Of a DNA stretch of 64,000 bases, positions 9,771 through 19,209 are shown in pieces. The first letter of the stretch is position 1. The number at the start of each line of letters is the position of its first letter. The notes below the pieces were generated by a model. The model worked only from the letters and a program-made list of their open reading frames with translations, ran no database searches and was not told the origin of the DNA. Source of the stretch: Bog-159 sp963818855 (lineage in GTDB: Bacteria; Acidobacteriota; Terriglobia; Bryobacterales; Bryobacteraceae); the NCBI GenBank assembly GCA_963818855.1, contig CAWFUH010000002.1:124001-188000 (forward strand). The letters run 5' to 3'. The translations under genes and the position numbers were made by a program.

Positions 9771-10948
9771 AGCGGCTGTCACTCACCGCCTGGATCTTCA
9801 TCGGGATGGCCGCCGGGGTGGCGCTGGGAGCGCTGGCGCCCGGGGTAGCGCGGCAACTGGGTCCCATCAGCGCCATCTTTTTGCGGCTGATCCGTTCCAT
9901 TATCGCGCCGCTGATTTTCGGCACGCTGGTCTATGGCATCGCCGGCGGCGGCGATTTGAAACGCATGGGCCGCATCGGTATCAAGGCTATCGTCTATTTC
10001 GAAATCGTTACTACGTTCGCCCTGTTTCTGGGTCTCGCCGCTGTCAACCTGACGCGGCCCGGCGTGGGCATGCATCTGGCGCCGACTTCGGCCGAGGCTG
10101 CGCTGCCGGCACAGCAACCGGGCGCGGGGGCCATCATCGAGCATGTGTTTCCGGCCAGCATTATCGATGCCATGGCGCGCGGCGACGTGCTCGAAATCGT
10201 GGTGTTCGCTTTTCTGTTCGGGGCGGCTTGCGCCGCGGTGGGCGACAAGGCCAAACCCGTGGTGGCCTTCTGCGAAGCGCTCGCCGAAGTGATGTTCCGC
10301 TACACGCGCTATGTGATGTACCTGGCGCCTCTGGGTGTGGGCGCGGCGATCGCGGTCACGGTGGGCACCAAAGGATTCGGGGTGCTGTTCGGACTGGGTA
10401 AGCTCATCCTGACGATGTACGCGGCGCAGGTGCTGTTCGTGGTGGTGGTGCTCGGCGCAGTGATCCTGCTGGTGCGGATTCCCGTGGGTGCCTTTTACCG
10501 GGCCGTGCGCGAGCCGTTCCTGATTGCGTTTTCCACGGCATCGAGCGAGGCCGCGCTGCCGCTGGCGCTGGAAAATATGGAGCAGTTCGGCGTGCCCAAA
10601 CATATTGTGGCGTTCGTGATTCCGACCGGCTACAGCTTCAACCTGGACGGGAGCACGCTGTATCTCTCGCTGGCGTCTGTTTTCGTGGCGCAGGCCGCGG
10701 GAGTGAGTCTGACATTCGGCCAGCAACTGCTGATGATGCTGACGCTGATGCTGACCAGCAAAGGGGTGGCGGGCGTTCCGCGCGCGGCTTTGGTGATTTT
10801 AGCGGGAACACTCTCGACGTTTCGGCTGCCTATGGAAGGCGCGGCGGTACTACTGGGCATCGATGCTTTGATGGACATGGCCCGCACGTCGGTTAACGTG
10901 GTGGGCAACTGCCTGGCCAGCGCGGTAGTCGCGCGGTGGGAGGAGTGA
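9767..10948 (+). CDS. Dicarboxylate/amino acid:cation symporter (DAACS, GltP/DctA family)
   Basis: About 393 residues, inner-membrane secondary transporter with 8 or more hydrophobic segments. Family motifs: IAPLIFGTLVYGIAG near residue 45-60, and the re-entrant loop signatures FSTASSEAALPLALENM and PTGYSFNLDGSTLYLSL. The start is taken as TTG 9767, which overlaps the nadK stop; the first ATG (WIFIGM) would remove part of the first helix. Substrate (glutamate, aspartate or C4-dicarboxylates) not resolved. Confidence 0.88.
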   Translation: MKRLSLTAWIFIGMAAGVALGALAPGVARQLGPISAIFLRLIRSIIAPLIFGTLVYGIAGGGDLKRMGRIGIKAIVYFEIVTTFALFLGLAAVNLTRPGVGMHLAPTSAEAALPAQQPGAGAIIEHVFPASIIDAMARGDVLEIVVFAFLFGAACAAVGDKAKPVVAFCEALAEVMFRYTRYVMYLAPLGVGAAIAVTVGTKGFGVLFGLGKLILTMYAAQVLFVVVVLGAVILLVRIPVGAFYRAVREPFLIAFSTASSEAALPLALENMEQFGVPKHIVAFVIPTGYSFNLDGSTLYLSLASVFVAQAAGVSLTFGQQLLMMLTLMLTSKGVAGVPRAALVILAGTLSTFRLPMEGAAVLLGIDALMDMARTSVNVVGNCLASAVVARWEE

Positions 10949-11010
10949 GGCAGGCCAGCCCGGGCAGGCCTGCGTGGACGCCGGCCGCAGGACTGGAGTC
11001 CTGCCCCACA
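10949..11010 (-). repeat. Dispersed paired-hairpin repeat, copy 3
   Basis: Contains GCAGGCC...GGCCTGC and GCAGGACT/AGTCCTGC hairpins and ends CTGCCCCACA, as in copy 2. It fills the space between the convergent symporter gene and the gene at 11017-12771, so it could serve as a bidirectional terminator. Confidence 0.65.
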
Positions 11011-11016
11011 ACAATG

Positions 11017-12771
11017 CTATTGGACGTCGGTGACCTTTCCGTTGATGAAGACGACTTTGGTGTCTTTGTAGGAATAGATGGTCTTGGTGCCCACGGTGGC
11101 TTTGTGCACCGGTTGACCCCAAGCTGCCTCTACCTGTGCGACAGTAAAGCCGAGCTCGACGTTGGCCGGCTGGGCGGGGGGTGCTGAATCGTTCGGACCG
11201 CCGGCCGCGGCTACACCGGAACCCGCTTCCTGTTCAGCTTTGTCAGCTTCCTTCGATTCCTGATTGATCTCGCCCTTGACTTCATCTTCCGGCGGCGGCG
11301 GCGGTGCGATGGCGGCCATGGGGCTCTCCGTCCCAGCGGCCTTAGCGGATGCCGGGGCGGCCGGCAAGCCACCCGTGCCCTGCTTCTTTTGCAGTTCCTG
11401 CATGCCTTCATCAATGGTCTGGCGCATGTGGTTCTGCATTTCCTGCAGGTCTGTGAGCTGCACCGAGACCGTATCGCCCTTGGGGCATTCCTTGCCGCCC
11501 TTGCTGGCTAAGACGGCGAGGGTCGCGGCCTGTGCGTCGGGGGCGGTCTGGCCGCTGAGCTGGATTGCATCACCCTCACTGAGAGCGCACTCATTGCCGC
11601 CGGCATCCACCACATCCAGATCCTGGCCGGCCACGAAGACATGTGGCTTGCCGTCATCGAGCAGACGCTGGATGCTGCTGGATTTGACATCGGGCGCGGC
11701 ATTCGGGGCGGAGGCGGCTTGGGCCTCGTTGTTTTCGAGGGCGATCTGCTGTTTCACTTCGTCGGCAATGAGGTTTTTGACCTCGGGCGATAGCGGCGCA
11801 GGATTGGCCAGAGCCGCGGCTTGCGCCTGGTAAGCTGCCGCCAGCGAGTTCGCGATGATATAGTCCGTCAGCCAGAACGCAGGGCCGGCGTACACGGGGT
11901 ACGGGGTAAAGAAAGCGCCATAGTATCCGTACCAGGGATTCACGCCCCAGCCCCAACCGAAGGTTATCGGCGCGGCCCAGGGATTATAAGCCCACCCATA
12001 GAAGGCGGGACGCCAGTAATAAGCCGGGTAATACGGATTCACATACAAGCCGTGATAGTAATAGCGTCCGTAATAGGCATGGTAATAGCGCCCGCCATAG
12101 TAGTAAGACCGACGGGCGTATTCGTGGCCATGGTACATGTAAGGCCGCCCTTGCACATAGCCGCGGCCGCCCCGCTCGGCGACCACGCGGGAGCCATCGC
12201 GGCGCTCCACCACGACGCGGCGGCCTCCGCCGAGGTTGCGGTGAACGTCCATGCCACGCTTAGGATCGTGCAAGGTGGCGACGTGTCCATCCGCCCGCTT
12301 CGTAACCGTGCCGCCATTCTTGGTGGCAACAGTGGTGCTGCCCTTGGGAGTCGGGGTGGCGGTTTTGCCGAAGGTCTTTCCGGTGCTATTCGGGGCGGTC
12401 TTTCCCGCGTTATTCGGGGCGGTCTTTCCCGCCGTGCTGCTGGTGGGCGAATGCACCGTTGTGCTGGTGGGATGAGCCGTCGTAGTGGATGGATGAGCCG
12501 TGGTAGTGGATGGATGAGCCGTGGTAGTGGTGGCAGGTTTCGGAGAACTGGTGGTCGGACCGTGCGACGACGACGTGGTGGGTCCCTTGGAAGTGCTGGC
12601 GCCGCCGCTGGCCGGCTTGGCCCCAGATGTAGCGGGCTTGGCGGCAGGTTTGGCTGGGGCGGGAGCACTCTTAGGCTTATCCGCGCAGAGCGCCGGGTAA
12701 GCTAAAAAAAGCAAAGTTACGAAAGCAGCCAGGGACTGGCCGGGCAGGATATTGCGTCCACGTAATTTCAT
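11017..12771 (-). CDS. Large secreted protein with Thr/Pro repeats, Tyr-rich segment and C-terminal SmpA-like domain
   Basis: 584 residues. A signal peptide (SLAAFVTLLFLAYPALCA) is followed by an Ala/Pro/Lys stretch and a low-complexity Ser/Thr region with tandem AHPSTTT units (12471-12530). A Tyr/Gly-rich segment covers roughly residues 205-290. The last ~45 residues (FTVAQVEAAWGQPVHKATVG, then YSYKDTKVVFINGKVTDVQ) resemble an outer-membrane-lipoprotein assembly type fold and are closely related to the C-terminus of the neighbouring gene at 12817-13716. Presumably an envelope or exported protein; function unknown. No homopolymer anomalies or stops. Confidence 0.75.
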   Translation of the reverse strand: MKLRGRNILPGQSLAAFVTLLFLAYPALCADKPKSAPAPAKPAAKPATSGAKPASGGASTSKGPTTSSSHGPTTSSPKPATTTTAHPSTTTAHPSTTTAHPTSTTVHSPTSSTAGKTAPNNAGKTAPNSTGKTFGKTATPTPKGSTTVATKNGGTVTKRADGHVATLHDPKRGMDVHRNLGGGRRVVVERRDGSRVVAERGGRGYVQGRPYMYHGHEYARRSYYYGGRYYHAYYGRYYYHGLYVNPYYPAYYWRPAFYGWAYNPWAAPITFGWGWGVNPWYGYYGAFFTPYPVYAGPAFWLTDYIIANSLAAAYQAQAAALANPAPLSPEVKNLIADEVKQQIALENNEAQAASAPNAAPDVKSSSIQRLLDDGKPHVFVAGQDLDVVDAGGNECALSEGDAIQLSGQTAPDAQAATLAVLASKGGKECPKGDTVSVQLTDLQEMQNHMRQTIDEGMQELQKKQGTGGLPAAPASAKAAGTESPMAAIAPPPPPEDEVKGEINQESKEADKAEQEAGSGVAAAGGPNDSAPPAQPANVELGFTVAQVEAAWGQPVHKATVGTKTIYSYKDTKVVFINGKVTDVQ

Positions 12772-12816
12772 TCAAAATCTCCTCAGTTGTTCCGATCAGA
12801 CCGGTTCTCGAAGCGG

Positions 12817-13716
12817 CTACTGTATATCTTTCACTTTGCCGTTGACGAAGGTCACCTTCAGGTCCTTGTAAGTGTAGATTTCCTTGGTTCCAATCTTAGC
12901 CTTACGCAAAGGCTGTCCCAGGGCCGCCACCACCTGGTCGATGGTTTGGCCTTCCGCCACTTCGGGTGCGTCTGGCGGGGGCGGCGGAGGAGGCTCGATA
13001 GGAGCGGGCGGCGCTTCCGCTGCCGGCGCGGCGGGAGGGGGTGCGGGTTCGGCCGGCGGGGCTGGCCGGCCGGCCGGCGCCGCTTCCTGTTGAGCGGCTT
13101 GCGGCCCAGGCTGCCCCTTGTCGTCTTTTTTGGCGTCCTTGGCGTCTTCGGCAGGCGCCACGGTGATCACTTCATGGGCCAGCTTCAGGGCCTCGTCCGG
13201 CGTCGGAATGGATCCCTCGAAGGGTACCAGCAGCGTCGTCCCATAACGAACGTCGCTGATGGCGTCGGTGAAGAAGCTGAATAGGATACCCGCATCCTTG
13301 CCGCTGTCCCGGACTTCAATCTTCGTAACCCAGAATTTTTCCCCGCTTACAAATGTGTGGCTGCCGGGGGAATCCGGGACACTGCTCGCACCCGGGATAT
13401 GGCTCTTAAGCAACCCGGGCATCTTTTTGAACTTTTCGTTTGCCGCGCAGGGTCCGCTCTGGGTGATCTGTCCCAGCCCGCGCTTGTATGTATTCCGGCA
13501 AGGGTTAGTACTGGACGCCGTCAGCATCAGCACTTTGTCTTTCTGCAGTACCACGACAGAACCGGCGGTGACGATATCGGTCTTGTCGTAGTTGGCTTTA
13601 GTGAGCGGGTATTCAGATTCCAGTTTCTTCTGGATGTCCGCGCTTTGGGCGTAGACCACGGTAGGTAACGCCGCTAGTACGGCTAGGACCCCATGGCGCA
13701 TCTTGATTGTATTCAT
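12817..13716 (-). CDS. Secreted protein with Pro-rich linker and C-terminal SmpA-like domain
   Basis: 299 residues. The N-terminal signal (GVLAVLAALPTVVYAQ) is followed by a ~140-residue globular part with no recognised family, a Pro/Ala-rich linker, and a C-terminal domain (TIDQVVAALGQPLRKAKIGT, then YTYKDLKVTFVNGKVKDIQ) that matches the last 45 residues of the gene at 11017-12771. The two genes lie in tandem 45 bases apart and probably share a transcript. Confidence 0.75.
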   Translation of the reverse strand: MNTIKMRHGVLAVLAALPTVVYAQSADIQKKLESEYPLTKANYDKTDIVTAGSVVVLQKDKVLMLTASSTNPCRNTYKRGLGQITQSGPCAANEKFKKMPGLLKSHIPGASSVPDSPGSHTFVSGEKFWVTKIEVRDSGKDAGILFSFFTDAISDVRYGTTLLVPFEGSIPTPDEALKLAHEVITVAPAEDAKDAKKDDKGQPGPQAAQQEAAPAGRPAPPAEPAPPPAAPAAEAPPAPIEPPPPPPPDAPEVAEGQTIDQVVAALGQPLRKAKIGTKEIYTYKDLKVTFVNGKVKDIQ

Positions 13717-13847
13717 TGCGGCTATCTCCTAACATGCGGGGCACGTTCCGCCTGGCAGTTCGAGGAAAACTTGCCCGATTATACACCGGGTTTGCGATGT
13801 ACGCAATGCTACGAATTGGCCATTCGTATTTCCAATGTTGATCTCGG

Positions 13848-14299
13848 TTAGGGATTGGGGATGGGGCCGAACAACTCGCGCGTGCCTAGCGACCGCCAGA
13901 AGGCGAAGACGGCGATACCCAGCAGGAGTAAGAAGGTGGCCAGTCCGGCCGGGGCATACCAGGTCTTCCAATCCGTGCCCAGCGTGATCTGATTCATGGT
14001 GTCGATGTAGAAAACGGCGGCAATCGTGGTCACCAGTCCGAGCCGCAGCAACACAAAAACGAGTACCGAATAAACGCCGATATAAATCGCTACGGCAACC
14101 TTCCAATCCGACGAGAAAGTACTGCCGTTGGACAGCATCAGCAGCAGGGCTGCGAGGATGGCGGCCGGGATGTCCTTGCGCACGAGCCGGCGCAGGCCGC
14201 AGATGGCGAAGAAGACCATTAAGCCGAAGAGCAGGTCGCCCGCGAGACTGCCGGCGTGCACGGCCAGCCACTGGCGGGCTCCCAGAGTTGCGGCGAGTT
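13848..14299 (-). pseudogene. Ser/Thr kinase C-terminal membrane fragment, displaced by inversion
   Basis: Reading on the minus strand from the junction, the frame encodes QLAATLGARQWLAVHAGSLA followed by at least four hydrophobic segments and ends ...GTRELFGPIPNP. Long acidobacterial membrane kinases end with this kind of polytopic domain. It has no own start. Joined to the kinase part ending at 4709, it gives an uninterrupted FADWQFGGQLAATLGARQW. Together the two parts would make a kinase of ~860 residues. Confidence 0.8.
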
Positions 14300-14304
14300 G
14301 CCCC
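14300..14304. other. Right inversion junction (GCCCC on +, GGGGC on -)
   Basis: On the minus strand, alpha-2-macroglobulin codons (MALRALLLW) end here and kinase codons begin in another frame. It is the partner of the junction at 4706-4710 in inverted orientation. The segment between them (about 9.6 kb) is the inverted block. Confidence 0.75.
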
Positions 14305-17300
14305 ACAGCAGCAGCGCGCGCAACGCCATGATGGTAGCTTGCGTGTTGCCCCAGGTTCCCGACGCGTCTTTCTTCGCCGCGATATAATGCAGCGCCTTGC
14401 TCGCCGTACTCGAAGCCTCGCCCCCCTTCAGCAGCGCCTGCACGGCCAGCCCCGTAGTCTCCACGGCGGCGCTCTCGCCCCTGCCGAAAACGCCGGTCTC
14501 CTCCGCCGTCCACCAGGCCTGCTCGTCTTTTTCCGTGCGCGCATCGAGCAGCATCTCGATCGCCCGGCGCGTGAACTCGCGGTCCTTCCCGTATTCGGCC
14601 GCGAAGTTGGCCTCGACCGCCAGTGTGTACGCATCCGCCTTGCCATTCAGGTGCGCGGCCACGTATTCTTTCGCCTTCTCTACCGCCGGACCCTTGAAGC
14701 CGGTGTTCTCCAGCGACCACCCCAGGTAAGCCGTAATCCGCAGCACGTCGCTGTTGTAACGATTGGTGGCGCCTTCGTTGATGAAATTCGCGTCCGGCTT
14801 CCAGCTTCCGTCCGCTTGCTGCTGCCCGGCCATCCACTGCTGCGTCCGTTCGATCAGCCGCGCATCCACATCATGCACGCGCGCCATATCGGAGAACTCC
14901 ATCAGCCCGTATGCCGTCAAAATCTTGTTGGCGGGAGCATTGCCGAACCACGAGAATCCTCCCCCGGGCACTTCGAAGGTCAGCAGGCGCTGATAGCCGT
15001 TGGCAATAAATCCTTCCGCCTTCGCGTGGACCTCCGGAGTCAGCTTCTTGGTCCGCTTCATGTAATCGAGCGCCAGTACGTTGGGGTAAGTGGCCGACGA
15101 AGTCTGCTCGAAGCAGCCGAAAGGCATCCGCAAAATCGCGTCCATACCTTCCACCACCTGGCTGAGCGGGCCGGGATACAGCCGCACGAACAGCTTGCTG
15201 GCTTCGGCAATCGCCGCTGGCGGAAAGTTCACTTCGTGTTCGGCGGAGGTTTCCAGGCGCCCGTTGAACACCACGTTCTGCTCGCGTCCGTTGGGCACCA
15301 CTTCGATTTCCCGCACCACGATGTCCGCCGGATTGTTGCCGCCGATCATGTGTGCGGCCAGCGTCAGCTTGAACTTTCCGATGCGCTGCGCCTCGATCGT
15401 AAATTGCGCCCCGCCCACCTGTCCCGCATCCACCGCCACGCTCTTGGCGGCGTTGTCGTCCACTAGCGCGAACCAATCTTCCTTCTTCAGATCCAGGTGG
15501 ACGTCGCCGCGCGCCGCGGAGTAGTTGTACAAGGCCACCGGAATCGACACGCGATCGCCCTGTGTGAGCGTGACCGGCAGATCCAGATCCACGAAGAAAT
15601 CCTGGAAAACTTTCAGGCTCGATACGCCGCTGCCCAGGGACCCGTGTATCGTGGAAGCAACCATCGCCATGCGCCATGTGGTGATCGAATCCGCCAGCGG
15701 AATGGTAATGCTGGCGGCGCCGTTCTGGTCGGTGATGATCTCCGGATTGATATAAAGCGCCTCAGGGAAGTAAGACCGTATGTGTGCGGCGGGCGCGGCC
15801 GGCTCCACCTTCGCCACGCTCACGCTCTCTGTAACCATACTTCGCGCCATCGCCATCCGTAGAGGAGACGCTGGCGCGGCCATGGGAGCCGCCATCGCAA
15901 TCTGCGCCCGCATCGGCATCATGGCGTCCCCAGCGACGCCTCCCGCGACGCCCCCGATAATGCCAGCCAGCGGACCGTCCAAATTTCGAACACGGCGAGC
16001 GCCCATGCCGCCGCCCGCTCCCCGACCGACGACGGCCACTACCATGCTTCCGCTATCCGCCTGCCGCAGCATCGCGGAAAGCACCCCGCGGTCGCGCACC
16101 TCCAGCGTGATACGCCGCGACACACTCGCCGCGCCGTTGGAAACTTTCACATCGTATTCGCCCGCCGGAACAGCCGCCAGCGTGAACCGGCCATTGGCAT
16201 TCACCCGGGTGTTGCGGGGCGCTCCGCCGGATACGCCTAGCGCCGTCACGGCAGCGCCCTCCATCGCCCCGCCTTGCTGATCCACAACCGTTCCCATAAT
16301 TTCCGCCATGCCATTGAACGGACCCCGATCGTGTTCGATGGTTGCGTCCATCCGGCTGGCGCCGGAACTGGCCCGCCCCACCTGATTCCGCCCCCGCACC
16401 TCCAAATAGCCCATCAGATCGTCGTCGGTGTCGAACTGCTTATCCGGACCCGCGCTGCTCACTGCGTACAACCGTCCTTGCGGATACCACTGGACGTGTT
16501 GCACCCGCAGGCTGTTCCCCCAGGCATCCCGCAATTCGGCGCGCAAAGCATCGGGTTTTGGAGAATCCGCGCAGGTCTGCAGATCCGCCCCGCAATCCTG
16601 GGTAAAGACTTTCGCCAGCCTCTCCATCTGCGCGCGGTACCGAGTCCGGTAGCGTTCCGAATATTCCGCGTATTTCGCCATGGGAACCGCGCGGCCAAAC
16701 TCCGCCTGGAACTCGTTTCCGCGCACCATCTCCGTGGCCGCAAACAGGGCCCGCGCCGCCCGGTCGCGCTGCTCAACTCGCGCCTCGGGAACCTGCTCCA
16801 CAATCTCCGGCATGCCCAGCGAGTGGATCTCGTAGCGCGGCTTCATGGCTTCCTGCTCCAGATAAAAGAACACCTTCGCCATGCCCGGCTGCTTTTCCGC
16901 CAGGGCAAACACCGCCTCGTCCACCACCTGCACGCCCAGCGCGGCAGCTACGCCCTCGCCCCGCCCGTTGGTCACGCGAAAGCGTATGCGCGCTTCATCG
17001 CCGGGTTTATAAGCGCCTGCGCGTCCGCCACTGCATCGATCTTCAACTCGCTGGCCGGCTCTACGAAAACCAGACGGTGATCGCCCATCGCCTGCGCGTC
17101 CTGCCCGAACAGGTAAGCGTGGATATCCACCGTGCCCGCCAGGTCCGGCGTGGCGGTCAGCGCCAACTCCGCCTGCCCGTTCACCATGTCCAGGTCGCGC
17201 GTCAGCACCGGCTGCCCTTCGCGGACCACATCCACGTATGCCATCCCGCGCTTCTTGGTCGAAAACACGCGCAACGCTATCCGATCCCCCGCGCGATACA

Positions 17301-18987
17301 CCGCGTGTTCCGTGCGCAGCAGAATCTGGTCCGCGCCGTTGCGAACCTCCGGATGCACGGATCGCGTCGCGCGGTTCCCCTCTTTGTCCGCGGCTTCGAT
17401 CTGCAAGGTCTCGTGGCCCGCGCCGGGGCGTACCCGCACGACAGCCACGCCGCCCTCGTCGGTAGTAGCGCTCTGCTCCGGGCTCCCCCCGGCATGCACT
17501 TTCACTTCGGCCACCGCGGGCGTTCCATCGGGATAGGCCGTGACCACGAAAACCTGGTTCTCCAGTCCCGGAACCAGCGCGCCTCCCTCCGGCACCGCCG
17601 TGATCGTCAGCGGCGATTCGCTCACCGTAATCGGTTCGCCGCGCGTCTCGGAATGGCCCGCGGCGTCCTTCACGGTGGCCTCCACCAGCACGGCCGCGGC
17701 CCCCTGATCGTGCGGGCGTCCCGCGAAATAATCCGGCAGCCGCAGATTGAACAGGTAGTCGCCCCCCGCCTTCGTCTTGCCTTGCTCGGAAACCGCGCGA
17801 TACTCGCCTACATCCACGCCGGTGGCCTTCACTTCAACCACCGCATCATCCACCGGTTTGCCAAAAAAATAGTTAGCGCGCACCGTGCCTGTCACGTGAT
17901 CACCCGGATGGTAGCCGCGCTTCACATGCTTGTCTTTGCCATCGAAATCTATCGCTACTTTGAATTTAGGCAGCACGTAGCGGTCGACGTTGAGCGCGAG
18001 TTCCGCGGTATTGGCGGAGGCTTCCTCGCCGCCCATCACCGCCCGCAAATGATAAGTTCCCAGATTCACTTCATCGGCCAATTCGAACTCGGCCGACGCA
18101 ATCCCGAACTTGCTCGTCTGCGTTACCTTCCGGAACACCTTGTTGCCGCGCGAATCCTGCACTTCGAAGTTCATTTGGCGCGCTGCCACCGCCTCGTGAT
18201 GCGCGCGATCGAGCGCCAGCGCCCGCACGTGTATGGTCTGGCCGGGCTGATAAACGGGCTTTTCCGTCGTGAGCAGAATCTGCACCTTATCCTCGAGCCG
18301 CACCTGCTCGGTGAACTCCGCTTCTCCGATAGGCGTCTCCGCCACGTAGCGCAGCGGATAAGTACCCACCAGGCCGCCCGGAAACCGGAACTGCGCCTCC
18401 GTGGTACCGCGCGCGTTCAAACGTCCCGTGAAGATCGCGATCTCTTTGCGGCCCTGCGGCGTCAACGCGATGCGCACCGAACTGGGGCCGGCGATCGGCG
18501 CATTATTCGTGTCCGTCACGATCACGCGCACGGCTGCCTCCGCGCCGCTCAAATAGGACTGCTGCCCCAGAATGTGGACCACCGGCATGCGCAGAATTCG
18601 CGAAATGGATTCGGTGCCTTCGATGGCGGCCTTGCCCTGCTGCCCCTCGTAAGCAAAGCCGTAATGCAAACGCTGCCACGGCAGTTCATCGCCCCCCAGT
18701 GGCTTCGTCAGCTTGATCTCTTCCCGCCACCCTCCTTTGCCCGCATCCACCGTCACGCGCTGCTCCACGCGCCCCAACACGCGGTCTTCCGGATCCAGGA
18801 TCTCCACCGTAAGCTGTCCCGCGCCCGCATGCGGCGCTTGATATGGAATCGACGCCCGCACCACACCGTGCGCGTAAATCACGGACGGCACGCCTCCGTC
18901 CGCCATAACCGTTCCCTGAAAAGATTCGAGCATCGTCAGGCAGACGACGCCGCCCAGCGCCGCCAAAAGCAAGAACCATGTCTTCAT
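14300..18987 (-). pseudogene. Alpha-2-macroglobulin family protein, lacking its C-terminus and frameshifted once
   Basis: Envelope proteinase-trap protein. It starts at ATG 18987 with a hydrophobic N-terminus (MKTWFLLLAALGGVVCL); the first ~650 residues are macroglobulin-type beta domains (repeated KPVYQPGQTIHVRALALD-like units). Near 17005-17020 the frame changes by one base: YKPGDEARIRFRV continues in a second frame to GVQVVDEAVFAL. A carboxypeptidase-regulatory-like insert (GTVVDQQGGAMEGAAVTALG) lies before the bait-proximal region. The thioester motif GCFEQT is intact in the thioester domain, which ends GTWGNTQATIMALRALLLW at the inversion junction. The missing receptor-binding domain is at 4710-5358 on the plus strand. 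Confidence 0.85.
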
Positions 18988-19147
18988 GACGCATCTCCAT
19001 TTATCGTAGATGTTCGTAGGTGATCGTATCTTTATCTGCGCTTAGTGGAATTTGACCGCCGCAGCGGCGAATTGGTTCCACAGAGCTGCCACACATGAAT
19101 TGCGGCGGCCGGCGATTCCTTTCATGGGGCAAGCCGCCTCTGCTCTG

Positions 19148-19185
19148 CCCGGGAAATGCATTACAACCCGGGAAATGCATTACAA
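19148..19185. repeat. 19-bp tandem duplication upstream of the FTR1 gene
   Basis: CCCGGGAAATGCATTACAA occurs twice in immediate succession, ending 24 bases before the FTR1 ATG at 19210. The second copy contains TACAAT, a possible -10 box. It may carry an operator or promoter for the iron operon, but I see no standard Fur or DtxR box by eye. Confidence 0.6.
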
Positions 19186-19209
19186 TATGTTCGTACCCCA
19201 CTTGCAACT

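Noticed and set aside
9779..10726. 315-codon minus-strand frame opposite the symporter
   Set aside because: His/Arg-rich translation typical of an antisense frame of a membrane protein; no recognised domain.
8987..10948. A 653-codon frame spanning nadK and the symporter
   Set aside because: Its first 260 codons read nadK out of frame. Only the part from TTG 9767 is a real protein.
12471..12530. Short tandem repeats resembling a CRISPR-like array
   Set aside because: They are in-frame codons for AHPSTTT units inside a secreted protein, without unique spacers.
16274..19023. Long plus-strand open frames opposite the alpha-2-macroglobulin gene
   Set aside because: They are antisense shadows produced by GC-rich codon usage; no domain, no ribosome sites, and the minus strand encodes a well-conserved protein.
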